Below, in pieces: positions 14,101 through 22,900 of a stretch of 36,993 nucleotides of DNA. The notes below the pieces were generated by a model that worked only from the letters and a program-made list of their open reading frames with translations, was not told the origin of the DNA and made no database searches. The position numbers and the translations under genes are program-made. The DNA is from Acanthaster planci (Eukaryota; Echinodermata; Asteroidea; Valvatida; Acanthasteridae): positions 567,194-604,186 of the forward strand of contig NW_019091472.1 in the NCBI RefSeq assembly GCF_001949145.1. Reading direction: 5' to 3'. Position 1 is the first letter of the stretch; every line of letters starts with the position of its first letter.

Positions 14101-17100
14101 CATGTAAAAATATAATTAAATATTTAATATAATTGTATAAATATTTTACACAATGTAACACGATTCAGAAGGTGTCCGGTCATGTCATATTTTGAAGTGT
14201 ACACGGCTGTGATAGAAAATATGTTGCATATGCTAATCAACCACCTACAGTAGCTACTAATAACTGAATACATACATAATGTACATGTACACTGTATTTG
14301 AAACTGCCTTTGAATATTTAAAACTCACTAGACACAGTTCACCCGTGTCAGCTATAGTTACTTACTGTGCCATACATACCGGTATGTACATGTAGTACTT
14401 ACAACAATTTGCATACATATAAGACTTAAAGGTTTTCATGGTGAAAGAAACTAGATTTATTGTAAAGATCGCGGTAACACCATGTATTCACAATGGTCTA
14501 CAGGAGACCAGAGTACACTGTTCGAAACGTCGAGTTATTCCCCGGTTCTTCTCAGAACCACACATACTCAAAGAAGAGATAAATGCATGGTGTTACCGCG
14601 ATCTTTACTATAAATCTAATTTGCATACAGTTACCAACATTCAAGACCACTGACTACTGTGCATGCCTGATGTACCAATTGGACATTTTTACATAGTGGT
14701 AATTAATCATTTTCCACATGCAAAGTGCAATCAGTCCTCATATCTTGGGCATATGCTCTTGACTGTTAGAGGGCCCCTGACAAAATTTAAATGTTTGAAT
14801 TATTAATTTGAACCAATCACTGGGTTGGACAAAAAGAACAATATTTCCCCAGCCTTTTAAACAGCTGTCTTTCCTGTAACTGAATTTTATACATGTACTA
14901 GTTACAGGCTGGTCCAAACAAGAACTACATGAATAACAAACTGTAACCTTGTGCAAATGTCTCTGTATTTAAGTGAGTCTCCAAACTAGCACAAAACTGT
15001 TTGAATTTTTAGTCAATGGTAGAATATTCAGCCATTTTAATTTGATATTTTTGAGACATTTCACCCCTCAGGAGAATTTAATTATTATTCATTCAACATC
15101 TGCAGCAGACCTTTATAAATACATGTAATATCCAACCTCCATAAGGCAAAATATTCCCTTTAGGAAAGAAGTTAATGCAAGGATGTCACTGATGCTTCCC
15201 TGCAGTAGCATATCAGCCATTAAAAGGGATAACATGTCCTAAAAGATCAAATGTAGCTGAGGAAAAATTGAAACATTAACTACATGAATGTTAAGTAATA
15301 ACATTTCCTGTAGACATTATTATTGACAGTGTAATTTCCATCTACACACCATCAACATGTACAGTATTATCAACACACTGTCGTAAGGTTTTACTGTAAA
15401 TTAACAGAGGCAATTTTTGACCGTCAATTATATGTGTAAGCACAAAATGACTTTTTGGCTGAACAACAGAAAGCTAGATGTTTGAAAATTGCCATTTTAG
15501 TTCATAAAAATCAGCAGCCATGTTTCCTCTGGGGGCAGTGCAGACCATACTGTTACATTAAAGGGTGATAACATTAAACAAAACAAAAACTGACGGCGGT
15601 GGTGACAACTGTTGCGTTGATTTGGGATAAAGCAGACTTTTTTTTTTATTTGGAGCGCATCATTTTAACCCTATCATCTGCAGCAAAGTCGCCAACTGTT
15701 GTCTATGGCATGTTAATTGCATTAATTGCACACCCATAACTGAGTAGCACAGTGCAAGCTTCGTAACAAGGCAAAATGGCCGCTAATGGCTATGCTGCTA
15801 AAAGTTAGCGACCATCTTTTACTGGCATTATGAAAAAAGGACTACAAGTGCAATGTAACCTCAAATCAATGGATATTGTCTTTTAAGTCCATACATTACA
15901 GCTCTATGTCACTTTCATTTATTTAGAACATATTTTGGAGGTGTTGAAAGTGTATTGACAGTACTATCGTTTGTTGACACAATAGTTTGACAGATACTCT
16001 GTTACTCTGATAGGCCCTACTAGTGAATCATGATCAACTAGCATGACTAGGCCTACCAAGACTAATCATGCAGGTCCGCAAATAGTGTCTAACAGTGCCA
16101 TGAACTGGTGATAGGCCTGCTTTCTTGACCACTTGCTGCCGGGGAACCTTGTTTCGAGCACCATGGGTTTATATGCAGAGCCAAGGTGCCCAAAATGGGA
16201 TAAAAGAGCTAGTCCGTGTAACAAAAGACTGCACTCAAAACAAAAGACCTGCTGCTGGGAACCGCCATCATTTTTCGAAAGTAATCCGTCTCTGTTTTTA
16301 AACAGTATACCACTGTTTGGGGCATATTTTGGGCGGATTAGCACCACGCACAAAAGTGCTCCAGGGCCCCATTGATGAGCAACACAGCACCGCTGCATGC
16401 TAATCCAGCCGCATTTGAAAAGATGCCATTCACATTCGGTGGGGACAAAGGAAATTATGCAACACCTCACAATTCTGGGCTCTCTTTACAGGGCGGCAGG
16501 CCTGACTGAAATACTCAGGAGTCAATGAAGGTTGCCTGTCAGCTTAGAGTAGTCACCAAACAGTTATTCGTGTGGGTGTAAACTTCCATTTAATAAAATA
16601 ATTAATTTTTAAAGAATTTTGAAAAATGAAAATCTTGAAAATCTACCGTATGGGTGCACTGGATTTTTTAAAAGCACCCAGCAGCAAATGGTTAAAACCA
16701 GAAGTTATGAAGTAGTTGATAGGGCCTTGACTGCTGGAGCGTTTTGGGGAGTGTGGATTTTGGGAACCCTTGTTTTAACAAGTAGTTACTTTTAAATAAA
16801 CGTCGGCCCTGAAAAAGAGTCTTACTCGGGCAATGTCTCTTGATTTTCATGACCCTATTTGGTTTACATTTAGAAGAGTAAATCAGGAGAAAACTGTGGC
16901 TTTCTAACCTTATGTCCATCAACATAAATGCACCTGTGTAGTCAACTTGACACAGGCACATGGCAGAGTGTATGAGCTTTAGCTTTTCTAACCAATACTC
17001 TCACTCCCTAATTTGTTTTTTGACCAATCAGAGATTGGCTTTCTTATGACACTTTTGAGTAACCAATTAGAGACACTCTACCGAGCAGGTTTGACATTAT

Positions 17101-19074
17101 CACCATGTGGATGAGTGCGTGCACGGTCTGGTTGTTATCTTCAATATTCTTACTCCCTAGTCGGCTCATCGCAACCAATCAGAGATCAGCTTTCTAATTA
17201 AACTTTTCAGTTAATAATCTGAGACATTCTACCAAGCACATTTCACATTTCCTTGCTCCGTCATCACATCTTCAATCTGCACATCATGCATATGGCTGGT
17301 GGCCGGTCTTCTGCTACATATAGCTGCGTCTACATACATGTAGGCCTGTGCGTGCTAACTTGCTCTGGGTAATCCGCCTCAAGCAAAAGCACCCCCCTCA
17401 TCAGATGAAAAGAGCCACGTTGGTTGGGAATGTTTGATTTCTTGGTAACGATGCAGCTGTGACGTGACACATGCATTTCCTAGTCATTCGTGAACCTGTG
17501 AAGTTCAGTTCTGACCAAAGGAGACTCCGTTGCTATCCCCAGAACTGTGGGGTCCAACATCCACCCCACCAGCAGAGCGGACATCGGATCCCACAGTTCT
17601 AGGGTACACCTAGGCTACTTTCTGAACAGTAGCCTAGTAGGGAAGCAGGAGGCGGCAATGTCAGGGTGCGCAGTTTGAAATAGTGTTTTGAAAGTGGCGG
17701 TACTGCAAATTTGTGCCGGGAACAGGAGTTTCTGATAATTGTGGGAGGAGGGGCATTTCAAAAGTGAAGGGGGAGAAGGCTGACACGAGATCACAGTATG
17801 TGGACCAATTTCATCACACAGATGTACATCTGTTATGTTTTACATTCTTGCCTGATCCAATGTCCGAAGGGCTATGATTTTGTTATTACTGTGGTCCCTT
17901 TTAAGAAATGGTGAATGAATTTCATTTACATGTATGTCAAGATCCACAATTTCCTTGGAAATTTCCTGACATTGCTGCCGCCCCCTGCTTCCAAAATAGT
18001 CAAGCCGATATGTGATTAGTATGGTTCCCTGACCACAGATTTCCCAGATGTCTCTGTACATAATCCCAACGAGAGTAGTTGGAATTATAGGGACTGCTAT
18101 CCAAAGCAACATAAACATTCATTACTCGAATACCCTGTGCCTGTTTTTGTCACGTGACGTACGGCCACAGAGAATGCAGATGTGTGCTGATCGAAGGATG
18201 AGAGGTGAGGATGGTAGAAAAAAACTCACTTTTTGCCAATAATATCTAGGTTAAATGCTACAAAACATTACTACTGCCTAATGGCAATGCCCGGTAGTTC
18301 CACTGGTTAGTTATTATTATAGGGTCTTTTGTAGAAGATTTGCTTCAGAAAGTGCAAATGGAGGTTTCTCTGGTACGATTGAAGGGCACTTTCAAAATGC
18401 CATAGCATTCCTGACAAAAAACAAAATACTGTTCAAGAATGATGTAGGCTTAGGCCTAAGAAAATGACATCCTCTTGGTCCAGCTGGAGGCCCATTGGAT
18501 CCTACAAATCGCCTCTTTTAACATTTGGAAATGGTCGGGCGATTGCCTTTAATGATTTTTGGATATGGTTGAGCGATAATCAAACAGGCGAATCCTCACT
18601 CCTAAGATAGTCAAGCTCACGCGTGCTCCAATTATGTAGGNNNNNNNNNNNNNNNNNNNNNNNNNNNNNNNNNNNNNNNNNNNNNNNNNNNNNNNNNNNN
18701 NNNNNNNNNNNNNNNNNNNNNNNNNNNNNNNNNNNNNNNNNNNNNNNNNNNNNNNNNNNNNNNNNNNNNNNNNNNNNNNNNNNNNNNNNNNNNNNNNNNN
18801 NNNNNNNNNNNNNNNNNNNNNNNNNNNNNNNNNNNNNNNNNNNNNNNNNNNNNNNNNNNNNNNNNNNNNNNNNNNNNNNNNNNNNNNNNNNNNNNNNNNN
18901 NNNNNNNNNNNNNNNNNNNNNNNNNNNNNNNNNNNNNNNNNNNNNNNNNNNNNNNNNNNNNNNNNNNNNNNNNNNNNAGGCTAAGCGTGGGCTTCTGTTC
19001 AAACATGTAACGAGCTGATCACTTACTTTTGCTTGGAAAATGCTGCGTCTTGATAATACTTTGAGCAAAGACAT
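2020..19074 (-). CDS. CS: Citrate synthase, mitochondrial (whole gene, 10 coding exons)
   Basis: Condenses acetyl-CoA with oxaloacetate to citrate in the mitochondrial matrix, the entry step of the Krebs cycle. Coding exons on the minus strand, in order: 19074-19027, 13564-13514, 11818-11711, 8065-7868, 6979-6791, 6444-6245, 5110-4981, 4610-4509, 4128-3919, 2184-2020. Joined, they give an uninterrupted 466-residue protein, the length of human CS. All introns are phase 0 except the sixth (phase 2). Residues 1 to about 30 form a basic, serine-rich matrix-targeting peptide without acidic residues in its first half ([16 protein letters not shown]). Catalytic residues of the family are present: His303 in GPLHGLANQ, His349 in [14 protein letters not shown] (the citrate synthase signature) and Asp404 in NVDAHSG. 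No frameshift or internal stop was seen. It lies head to head with PSMB3. Identity is certain; the exact start is less so because the frame stays open upstream. Confidence 0.97.
2641..2718 (+). repeat. Interspersed repeat, copy A (about 78 bp)
   Basis: About 78 bp that aligns by eye with 36610-36688 at the other end of the window. The best part reads CAACAGCACCCTCGGTTGT here and CAGCAGCGCCCTCGGTTGT there. It abuts the TTAA-bounded element at 2740. Its family is unknown to me. Confidence 0.6.
2740..3136 (+). mobile_element. TTAA-bounded inverted-repeat element, copy 1 (right end degraded)
   Basis: The left end reads TTAACCACTTGCCGGCGGGG. The interior shares ACAAAAGACTG, ACAAAAG-GCTCCACCACC, CACAGCACCGCT and TGAAATACTCA-GTCAATG blocks with the copies at 3287-3888 (inverted) and 16125-16695 (same orientation). 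Similarity fades near 3136 and no matching right terminus was found. It lies in CS intron 9. It has no coding capacity, so it is a non-autonomous (MITE-like) copy. Confidence 0.7.
3203..3248 (+). repeat. 18-bp tandem repeat, about 2.5 units
   Basis: Units TGCAGAAGAGTAAAAAGG and TGTAGAAGAGTATAAAGG, then a partial TGTAGAAAAAC. It lies between the two intron 9 transposon copies. Confidence 0.75.
3287..3888 (-). mobile_element. TTAA-bounded inverted-repeat element, copy 2 (complete, 602 bp)
   Basis: It is bounded by TTAA at 3287-3290 and 3885-3888. The termini are inverted: left TTAACCACTTCATGCCAGGG, right (complement) TTAACTACTTCCTGCCGGGG. TTAA target duplications with short inverted ends are typical of the piggyBac superfamily, but these ends do not begin with the usual CCC, so the superfamily is an inference. 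The interior is the complement of copies 1 and 3. It lies in CS intron 9, about 30 bp from the exon 9 donor. Confidence 0.8.
3919..4128 (-). CDS. CS: CS coding exon 9 (residues 343-412, His349 and Asp404)
   Basis: A 210-nt exon, acceptor TTGCAG and donor GTGAGT, phase 0. It carries the citrate synthase signature [14 protein letters not shown] with catalytic His349, and [12 protein letters not shown] with catalytic Asp404. A TTAA-bounded transposon copy ends only about 30 bp downstream of its donor. Confidence 0.98.
4509..4610 (-). CDS. CS: CS coding exon 8 (residues 309-342)
   Basis: A 102-nt exon, acceptor TCACAG and donor GTAAGG, phase 0. It encodes [13 protein letters not shown], then [17 protein letters not shown], matching EVLVWLTQLQ...SDEKLRDYIWNTLNSGR of human CS. 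Confidence 0.95.
4981..5110 (-). CDS. CS: CS coding exon 7 (residues 265-308, catalytic His303)
   Basis: A 130-nt exon that starts with the last base of Ser265 and encodes [20 protein letters not shown], then [14 protein letters not shown] with the first catalytic histidine. The acceptor is TTTCAG. The donor reads GTCGCT, a poor match to the usual GTRAGT, but translation and the next exon leave no other good junction. Confidence 0.97.
6245..6444 (-). CDS. CS: CS coding exon 6 (residues 199-264, phase-2 end)
   Basis: A 200-nt exon, acceptor CTGTAG and donor GTACAT. It encodes [34 protein letters not shown] and LYLTIH. It ends with the two bases AG, completed by T in exon 7 to give Ser265; this is the only split codon in the gene. 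Confidence 0.98.
6791..6979 (-). CDS. CS: CS coding exon 5 (residues 136-198)
   Basis: A 189-nt exon, acceptor GGCAG and donor GTAAAT, phase 0. It encodes the [15 protein letters not shown] and [16 protein letters not shown] segments and ends YWE. LHPMSQ is a hallmark of eukaryotic type I citrate synthases. Confidence 0.98.
7080..7290 (-). mobile_element. 3' end of a LINE-like retroposon with a GAT-rich tail
   Basis: On the minus strand the frame reads [15 protein letters not shown], then [13 protein letters not shown] and stop. This is the layout of the C-terminal tail of several non-LTR retrotransposon polyproteins (RRPRGRPxxTWLxxV ... ALDRxxWRSLV). It is followed by ATGATGACGATGACGACGAT-type trinucleotides, a common 3' tail of such elements. 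Only this end is present: no reverse transcriptase motifs were found. The open frame continues upstream to 7540 with sequence I do not recognise. It sits in CS intron 4 in the same orientation as the gene. Confidence 0.55.
7868..8065 (-). CDS. CS: CS coding exon 4 (residues 70-135)
   Basis: A 198-nt exon with acceptor CTATAG and donor GTACAT, phase 0. It holds the very conserved [16 protein letters not shown] and [17 protein letters not shown] segments and ends IPTEKQ. Near-identity to vertebrate CS over 66 residues makes this the first unmistakable part of the gene. Confidence 0.98.
8066..11710 (-). other. CS intron 3
   Basis: A 3.6-kb AT-rich intron. It holds scattered short open frames, none recognisable, a poly-C/poly-A run near 11450-11466 and several TACATGTA motifs. 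I see no other gene or clear repeat in it. Confidence 0.5.
11711..11818 (-). CDS. CS: CS coding exon 3 (residues 34-69)
   Basis: A 108-nt exon with acceptor CAACAG and donor GTGAGT, phase 0. It begins [11 protein letters not shown] and ends VVD-Q, matching the N-terminal helices of mature citrate synthase. The residues just before the next exon (VDQ then LYGGM) correspond to VDMMYGGM in human CS. Confidence 0.95.
12400..14440. repeat. Cluster of palindromic TACATGTA/ACATGT simple repeats
   Basis: Runs such as GTACATGTACATGTATGT near 12738 and TTACATGTACATGTAACATG near 13243 recur throughout this part of CS introns 1 and 2, with single TACATGTA copies elsewhere in the window. They do not form one continuous microsatellite but a strong local excess of one palindrome. 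Confidence 0.7.
13514..13564 (-). CDS. CS: CS coding exon 2 (residues 17-33, end of transit peptide)
   Basis: A 51-nt exon between a CCCTAG acceptor and a GTAAGT donor, phase 0 on both sides. It encodes 17 residues ending SVSDST that lead into the conserved NLKD of exon 3, matching the SASSTNLKD segment of the human enzyme. It is too short to show as an open frame; it was recognised from this junction. Confidence 0.88.
14448..14622. mobile_element. Fold-back (hairpin) element with 37-bp inverted ends
   Basis: The arms 14448-14484 and 14586-14622 are inverted copies with only about two or three mismatches over 37 bp; both contain AAAGATCGCGGTAACACCAT. The 100-bp centre holds two small hairpins (GGTCT/AGACC and GGTTCT/AGAACC). 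A 12-bp direct repeat, AATTTGCATACA, occurs at 14406-14417 and 14618-14629, the second overlapping the right end. It has no coding capacity. It is probably a MITE or fold-back transposon. Confidence 0.75.
16125..16695 (+). mobile_element. TTAA-bounded inverted-repeat element, copy 3 (571 bp)
   Basis: The left end TTGACCACTTGCTGCCGGGG has TTGA in place of TTAA. The right end, complemented, reads TTAACCATTTGCTGCTGGGT. The interior matches copies 1 and 2: ACAAAAGACTG, ACAAAAGTGCTCCA, CACAGCACCGCTGCATGCTA and TGAAATACTCAGGAGTCAAT. The short minus-strand open frame across it is not a gene. Confidence 0.8.
16993..17260 (+). repeat. Old tandem duplication, unit about 150 bp
   Basis: Two diverged units start at about 16993 and 17142. 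Both have CAATAYTCTYACTCCCTA, then ACCAATCAGAGAT, then GAGACAYTCTACC. The spacing between CCAATCAG motifs is 151 bp. The CCAATCAG core is also the CCAAT-box consensus. Confidence 0.65.
17537..17604. repeat. Inverted repeat, 19-bp arms
   Basis: The arms 17537-17555 (CCCCAGAACTGTGGGGTCC) and 17586-17604 (GGATCCCACAGTTCTAGGG) pair with two mismatches around a 30-base loop. Confidence 0.75.
17610..17637. repeat. Perfect 10-bp hairpin
   Basis: CTAGGCTACT (17610-17619) and AGTAGCCTAG (17628-17637) pair perfectly around the 8-base loop TTCTGAAC. It lies only 5 bp after the inverted repeat at 17537-17604. Confidence 0.75.
18641..18977. other. Assembly gap (337 N)
   Basis: A run of 337 undetermined bases in CS intron 1, about 50 bp from the exon 1 donor. 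Open frames drawn across it are artefacts. Confidence 1.
19027..19074 (-). CDS. CS: CS coding exon 1 (start codon, transit peptide, residues 1-16)
   Basis: ATG at 19074-19072, donor GTAAGT directly after an AAA codon (phase 0). The 16 residues contain three or four basic and several hydrophobic or hydroxylated residues and no acidic ones, as expected for a mitochondrial presequence. The exon was found by requiring a presequence, a phase-0 donor and position upstream of exon 2. The reading frame continues open upstream to another ATG at 19275, so a 67-residue longer start cannot be excluded, but the shorter start gives exactly the family length. Confidence 0.8.
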
Positions 19075-19897
19075 GCTGTTGATTATGGTGACTCGAAAAC
19101 CGTGGCTACGTTTCAAACTAACTATGCCTACGGGTAGGCCTATGCAAAATCGAGGAAATGCGCAAACAGGATTCTTGAGGCTAGTTTCGTGCTTTCGCCC
19201 TTGCCGGCCGGGACGTTCAAGGTCCGAGCAGTCTAGTAGCAATGCAAATGCATATGCATACAGCAGTTGCAACATAAAAGAAAGTCAGGTACCCAGTTCT
19301 TCTCCTTTTTTATGTGGAGTTAGAATGGTACCCAGACGTCCAGGTAGGTTAACCTCTAAAGGTTAAGCTTCAGCCACATTCAAGATACTCGGCTACGGCT
19401 GGCAATACCGCACGTGCCAAGGGGAGATGAATGTAGCTGTTAGCCCATCCATTGCCGATCAGAGGTATAGCCCAGCCTCTCCGAGCCTTTACTTGGTACT
19501 CGGTGGCGACCCACTGCTGCCCAACATGCACTGCAAGCTTGTGGTCGTTTGTTTACCAACGAAGATGAAACTGCACAAAATAGAATTTGCTCTCGCAGTA
19601 TAGTCGCAGTGCATGCGATCGCGAGCCAACGTGCATGTACACTTCGTATGTCACTAGCACTCGCAACTGACTTAAAGTTTCAGTAGGCGCGCCTACGTCG
19701 ACAAACTCTATTGTTCAGTGCCGTATGACTCCTTGTTAATTAATTATTGTAGCTGATGAGTGCTACCTGTTTGTTTTTAGATTTTGTTTGTGTGAAGTTG
19801 CTGAATCTGGTGGGTTTTCCCACCCCATTAGCCTGAGTAAAGGGCCGGCCTTCCCCGTTTAGCTAGCTGACGCTGAACCAACGGTCAAGCAGTCGAG
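19075..19897. promoter_or_regulatory. Shared upstream region of CS and PSMB3 (probable bidirectional promoter)
   Basis: These 823 bp separate the CS start codon (minus) from the proposed PSMB3 start codon (plus). CpG and GC content rise here compared with the introns. Visible sites include an octamer ATGCAAAT at 19242-19249, an E-box CACGTG at 19411-19416 and a perfect 12-bp palindrome TAGGCGCGCCTA at 19684-19695. No TATA box is obvious at a convincing place. The head-to-head arrangement of two housekeeping genes is the main support; transcription start sites are not known. Confidence 0.65.
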
Positions 19898-19900
19898 ATG
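19898..19900 (+). CDS. PSMB3: PSMB3 coding exon 1 (start codon only)
   Basis: Exon 2 begins with AGT ATT ATG in frame, that is Ser2-Ile3-Met4 of the conserved MSIMSYNG start, so the preceding exon must end in ATG. Here GAGATG is followed at once by GTAGGC, a usable donor, 0.8 kb from CS. A second ATG-GTAGCT occurs at 20011. The first is preferred for context (purine at -3) and distance; translation could also start at Met4 (23989). Confidence 0.55.
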
Positions 19901-22900
19901 GTAGGCCTGTGATTTATCATGTTTCTGTTGCCCAAGATAACATGGGTTTTGTTTTAAGCAAACCATGGAGGAAGTAAGGTCGTGGAGACAAGTTCTTTAT
20001 CCAAGTAACCATGGTAGCTTGGACCGTACGAATAGTCTTTTTCAATATTTGAACACCTGATAACTTTTACTTAGCCTTATTGCAGTGCTATGATTATGAT
20101 TACGCCCTAGCCGAGATGAACTCTTTGACTGTACTACGTTACAGAGGGAGTCCATTTATAAAGGGTGCAAAATAGGGCGAAATATTTTGTAACTAAAATT
20201 TGCAACATTTCTACCTTTTCCAAGGAGCCAATTTCACTTCTATAACTCCTATGCGTCCTTATTTCCACAGCTGGTGGGTTAAGAAATTCGACACATCACC
20301 ACCAAAGACAAAAATAAAGCTGGACACAACGTAAATTCGTGCCATTGTTGTGGACTGTTTTCAGCCGTTCCCCAGTGCAGTTCGTACAGTGTGCGCGTGC
20401 AACTATTCGGCATACGGATTCCGAGCCACGTACACGCACATCAAAACTACATGTTCTGACTGGAACCAGCGTAACTGAAGTCTAACCGAATCCACTGGTT
20501 TTCGAAAATGCTCACATATAGCACGTAATGCACAACATGGTTCGCAGCCACACGTACCATTGATCTCCATGCTGAGTTCACAAAACATCGGGCCGGAGGT
20601 GAGGCAGTGGCGTGCGTAGTGACAGTTGGCCTAGTTATATGTACCGGTACCTGCAGGCAAGCTGAGTCTACTACGGCCAGTACGGGAAAGTTAAAATTCA
20701 TGATTTGTACAAATCTTAGCCAATTTTGAGCATGTATTATGTGTTAACTTAAAATAGACATACAAAAGGTGTCCACAAAATTTGATAGAAGTTAAGGAAC
20801 TCCCGGCAGTTTCGTTTCGAGAGGAGAAGGTATTATCCAGCAAGGCTTTGGCACATTCCTGTTGATAGCAATTTACTAATTTCTGTTGATTTGTTCCATT
20901 TAAAAGTTACACCGAATTCCCTTTCTTAAGACATGGAGAACTTTCCCAGAAAGCACTGGCTAGATGAATGTTTTTTAATAAACTAGACTGATATGAGGGT
21001 CAAAAAACGGCGATTAACAATCATGATCTCTTTGGCCTGAATTTAAAAAAGAAAAATCACCTACTTTGAGGTTTAAAAACTTTGATACATTCTAGCTATC
21101 TGTCCATTGCTCTAAAATCCAACTCATCACTGCCAATTACCAATTCAGTCTGCTTATTTTATGTTTAGTTTACTAATAAAAAGGAAAGGCCGATCAACAG
21201 CACGATTTGTGCGTGATTGCTACTTACTACACATGCGTGCGCCAGCACTACCTCTGCATACTGTGTTCTCCATCAGTATAGCATCGCTCTCGCCTGTTCA
21301 TCACGATCATCATGCCCGCAATGTAATCATCTTTTTATTCCTCAATTACCGAGATAAGTTACTGTTTGATTCTAATAAAAATCTCTACAATATTGTGTAT
21401 TTATACATCTTTAATCAATAAAACTCTACGGACAAATTAAACATGTTAAACACTTCAAAGAGAGATTGTTGATGAACTTCTTCACATACAACTACAAGAA
21501 CCCTGCATATACAGAGCCTTCTATGCTAACCAAGGTTATTCTTATAAAATAGCAGCTTGTGTCGCAAATTTAAATGTTTATAAACCGAAATTTAAAGCAG
21601 AAAAAAAATGAACATTTTAGGGGTGACCAATAGTGGGTAAATTGGTCAGTCTGAAGCCCCGATCCGACAAAAATGGAACTGCATTTTTTATTTTGGCTCG
21701 ATGGCAGGTGGGTTAAAACTAGGTACCAGTCTCAGCCTCCGTGTAGTGGGCGAGCAACAGACCTTCACTGGAAATCGGACATGCGTAGTGCGTGCACGCT
21801 GCTCGGATTCCTGTACTGTACGTGCGTGCACTTTACAACTAGACTCGAGAATGGATGAATTATGTCCACAAAAGTAACGTTGTCTCTCACTTATTTTCCT
21901 CGAGTTCGCAGTCCGTGGTTCATTCTGAAATTCCTAAACCCCCCAGATGGATAAATAAGGCCACGAATAACTTGTAAATGTGAAAAATTAGTTTCTTCTA
22001 CAAGGTACATGTGAATGAAGAACAAATTAGAACCAGATTTGTGGTCCTTTTTCTACACAACTTTATACCCTGGACGTCAGTCGTAATGAATTAAAAACAA
22101 CGTCCAACCTGGGCTGACGACGGCCCTAAGCCATATGCATGCCAAAGGTGATGTATATGTACAGTGTCAGAAGGAAAAGGGGACAAACATACATGTAAAC
22201 CCTTTTCAGTGCGCAAACTCAGAAGACGTGACGGGAACAAATTCATTACAACATTGCCTAAGATTTAGTGAATTGCTGCTGGCGATTGTTATTGTTGTAG
22301 ACAATTTGTTCCCCTCTAGCTTTGTTCACTTTCTTGTGCGGGGGTGCGAAAATCAACAGGGTGACGGAATGGGAAACTGGCTTATTGCCCGTTTTATCTC
22401 CCCACAATGCCTTTCTACCATTGTGCAAAGTCACCCATGCAGCATAGCAATAAGGCTGATGTCCAAGTGAAGGGGACATTAGGGTCAAGGGTCACCAGGT
22501 GCAAACACCGAAATATGTTTAGCATATGTGATATGTTTAGCTCCGGGCTATCATTTTTAATCTCCACTTTGTGACATGTTGTTTAACTATGTTTACCTTT
22601 TAATATTGCTATATTTGTGTTCTTCACTTGGAGTTGGTTTTTTAACGAAGTCAATTCGTGTGTGAGGTGTTTATGTTATGTTTTTATCCTCTCATCAGGT
22701 TTTTTTGTGATTTCTAGATGTGACAGAATTTAATTTGTTTTCAGCGCCGGCTATTTTGATACTTCACATACTGCTGGTATTTGTACTCATGATATCCCCA
22801 AACAATAGGCCTACCAGAATGGAACCTGCTTGACAAGGGCACAAGCAATGCCCCAATGTCCTCATCTTTAAGGCTAAGCTGGATGCAGTCAACCTAATAG

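Larger units (their letters stand above)
13565..19026 (-). other. CS intron 1
   Basis: A 5.5-kb first intron, the longest in the gene. It contains the hairpin element at 14448-14622, the TTAA-bounded copy at 16125-16695, a diverged duplication at 16993-17260, two hairpins at 17537-17637, a perfect GTCACGTGAC palindrome at 18149-18158 (an E-box of CLEAR/USF type, possibly regulatory) and the assembly gap. Confidence 0.7.

Noticed and set aside
16066-16470. 134-codon minus-strand open frame and similar frames at 2937-3119 and 3607-3888
   Set aside because: They all fall within the TTAA-bounded element copies, and their shared peptide pieces reflect repeat similarity, not a conserved gene.
17840-18118. 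92-codon minus-strand open frame in CS intron 1
   Set aside because: It resembles no family I know, is on the intron's own strand with no splice signals that would make it an exon of CS, and its length is not unusual for AT-rich DNA of this extent.
18580-19275. 231-codon minus-strand open frame
   Set aside because: It is artificially long because it runs through 337 undetermined bases. Only the part at 19074-19027 is used, as CS exon 1.
19040-19366. 108-codon plus-strand open frame
   Set aside because: It lies antisense to CS exon 1 and its 5' flank, has no recognisable domain and no splice support.
22135-22470. 111-codon plus-strand open frame in PSMB3 intron 1
   Set aside because: Composition is unremarkable, there is no similarity I recognise and no phase-compatible splice sites linking it to PSMB3.
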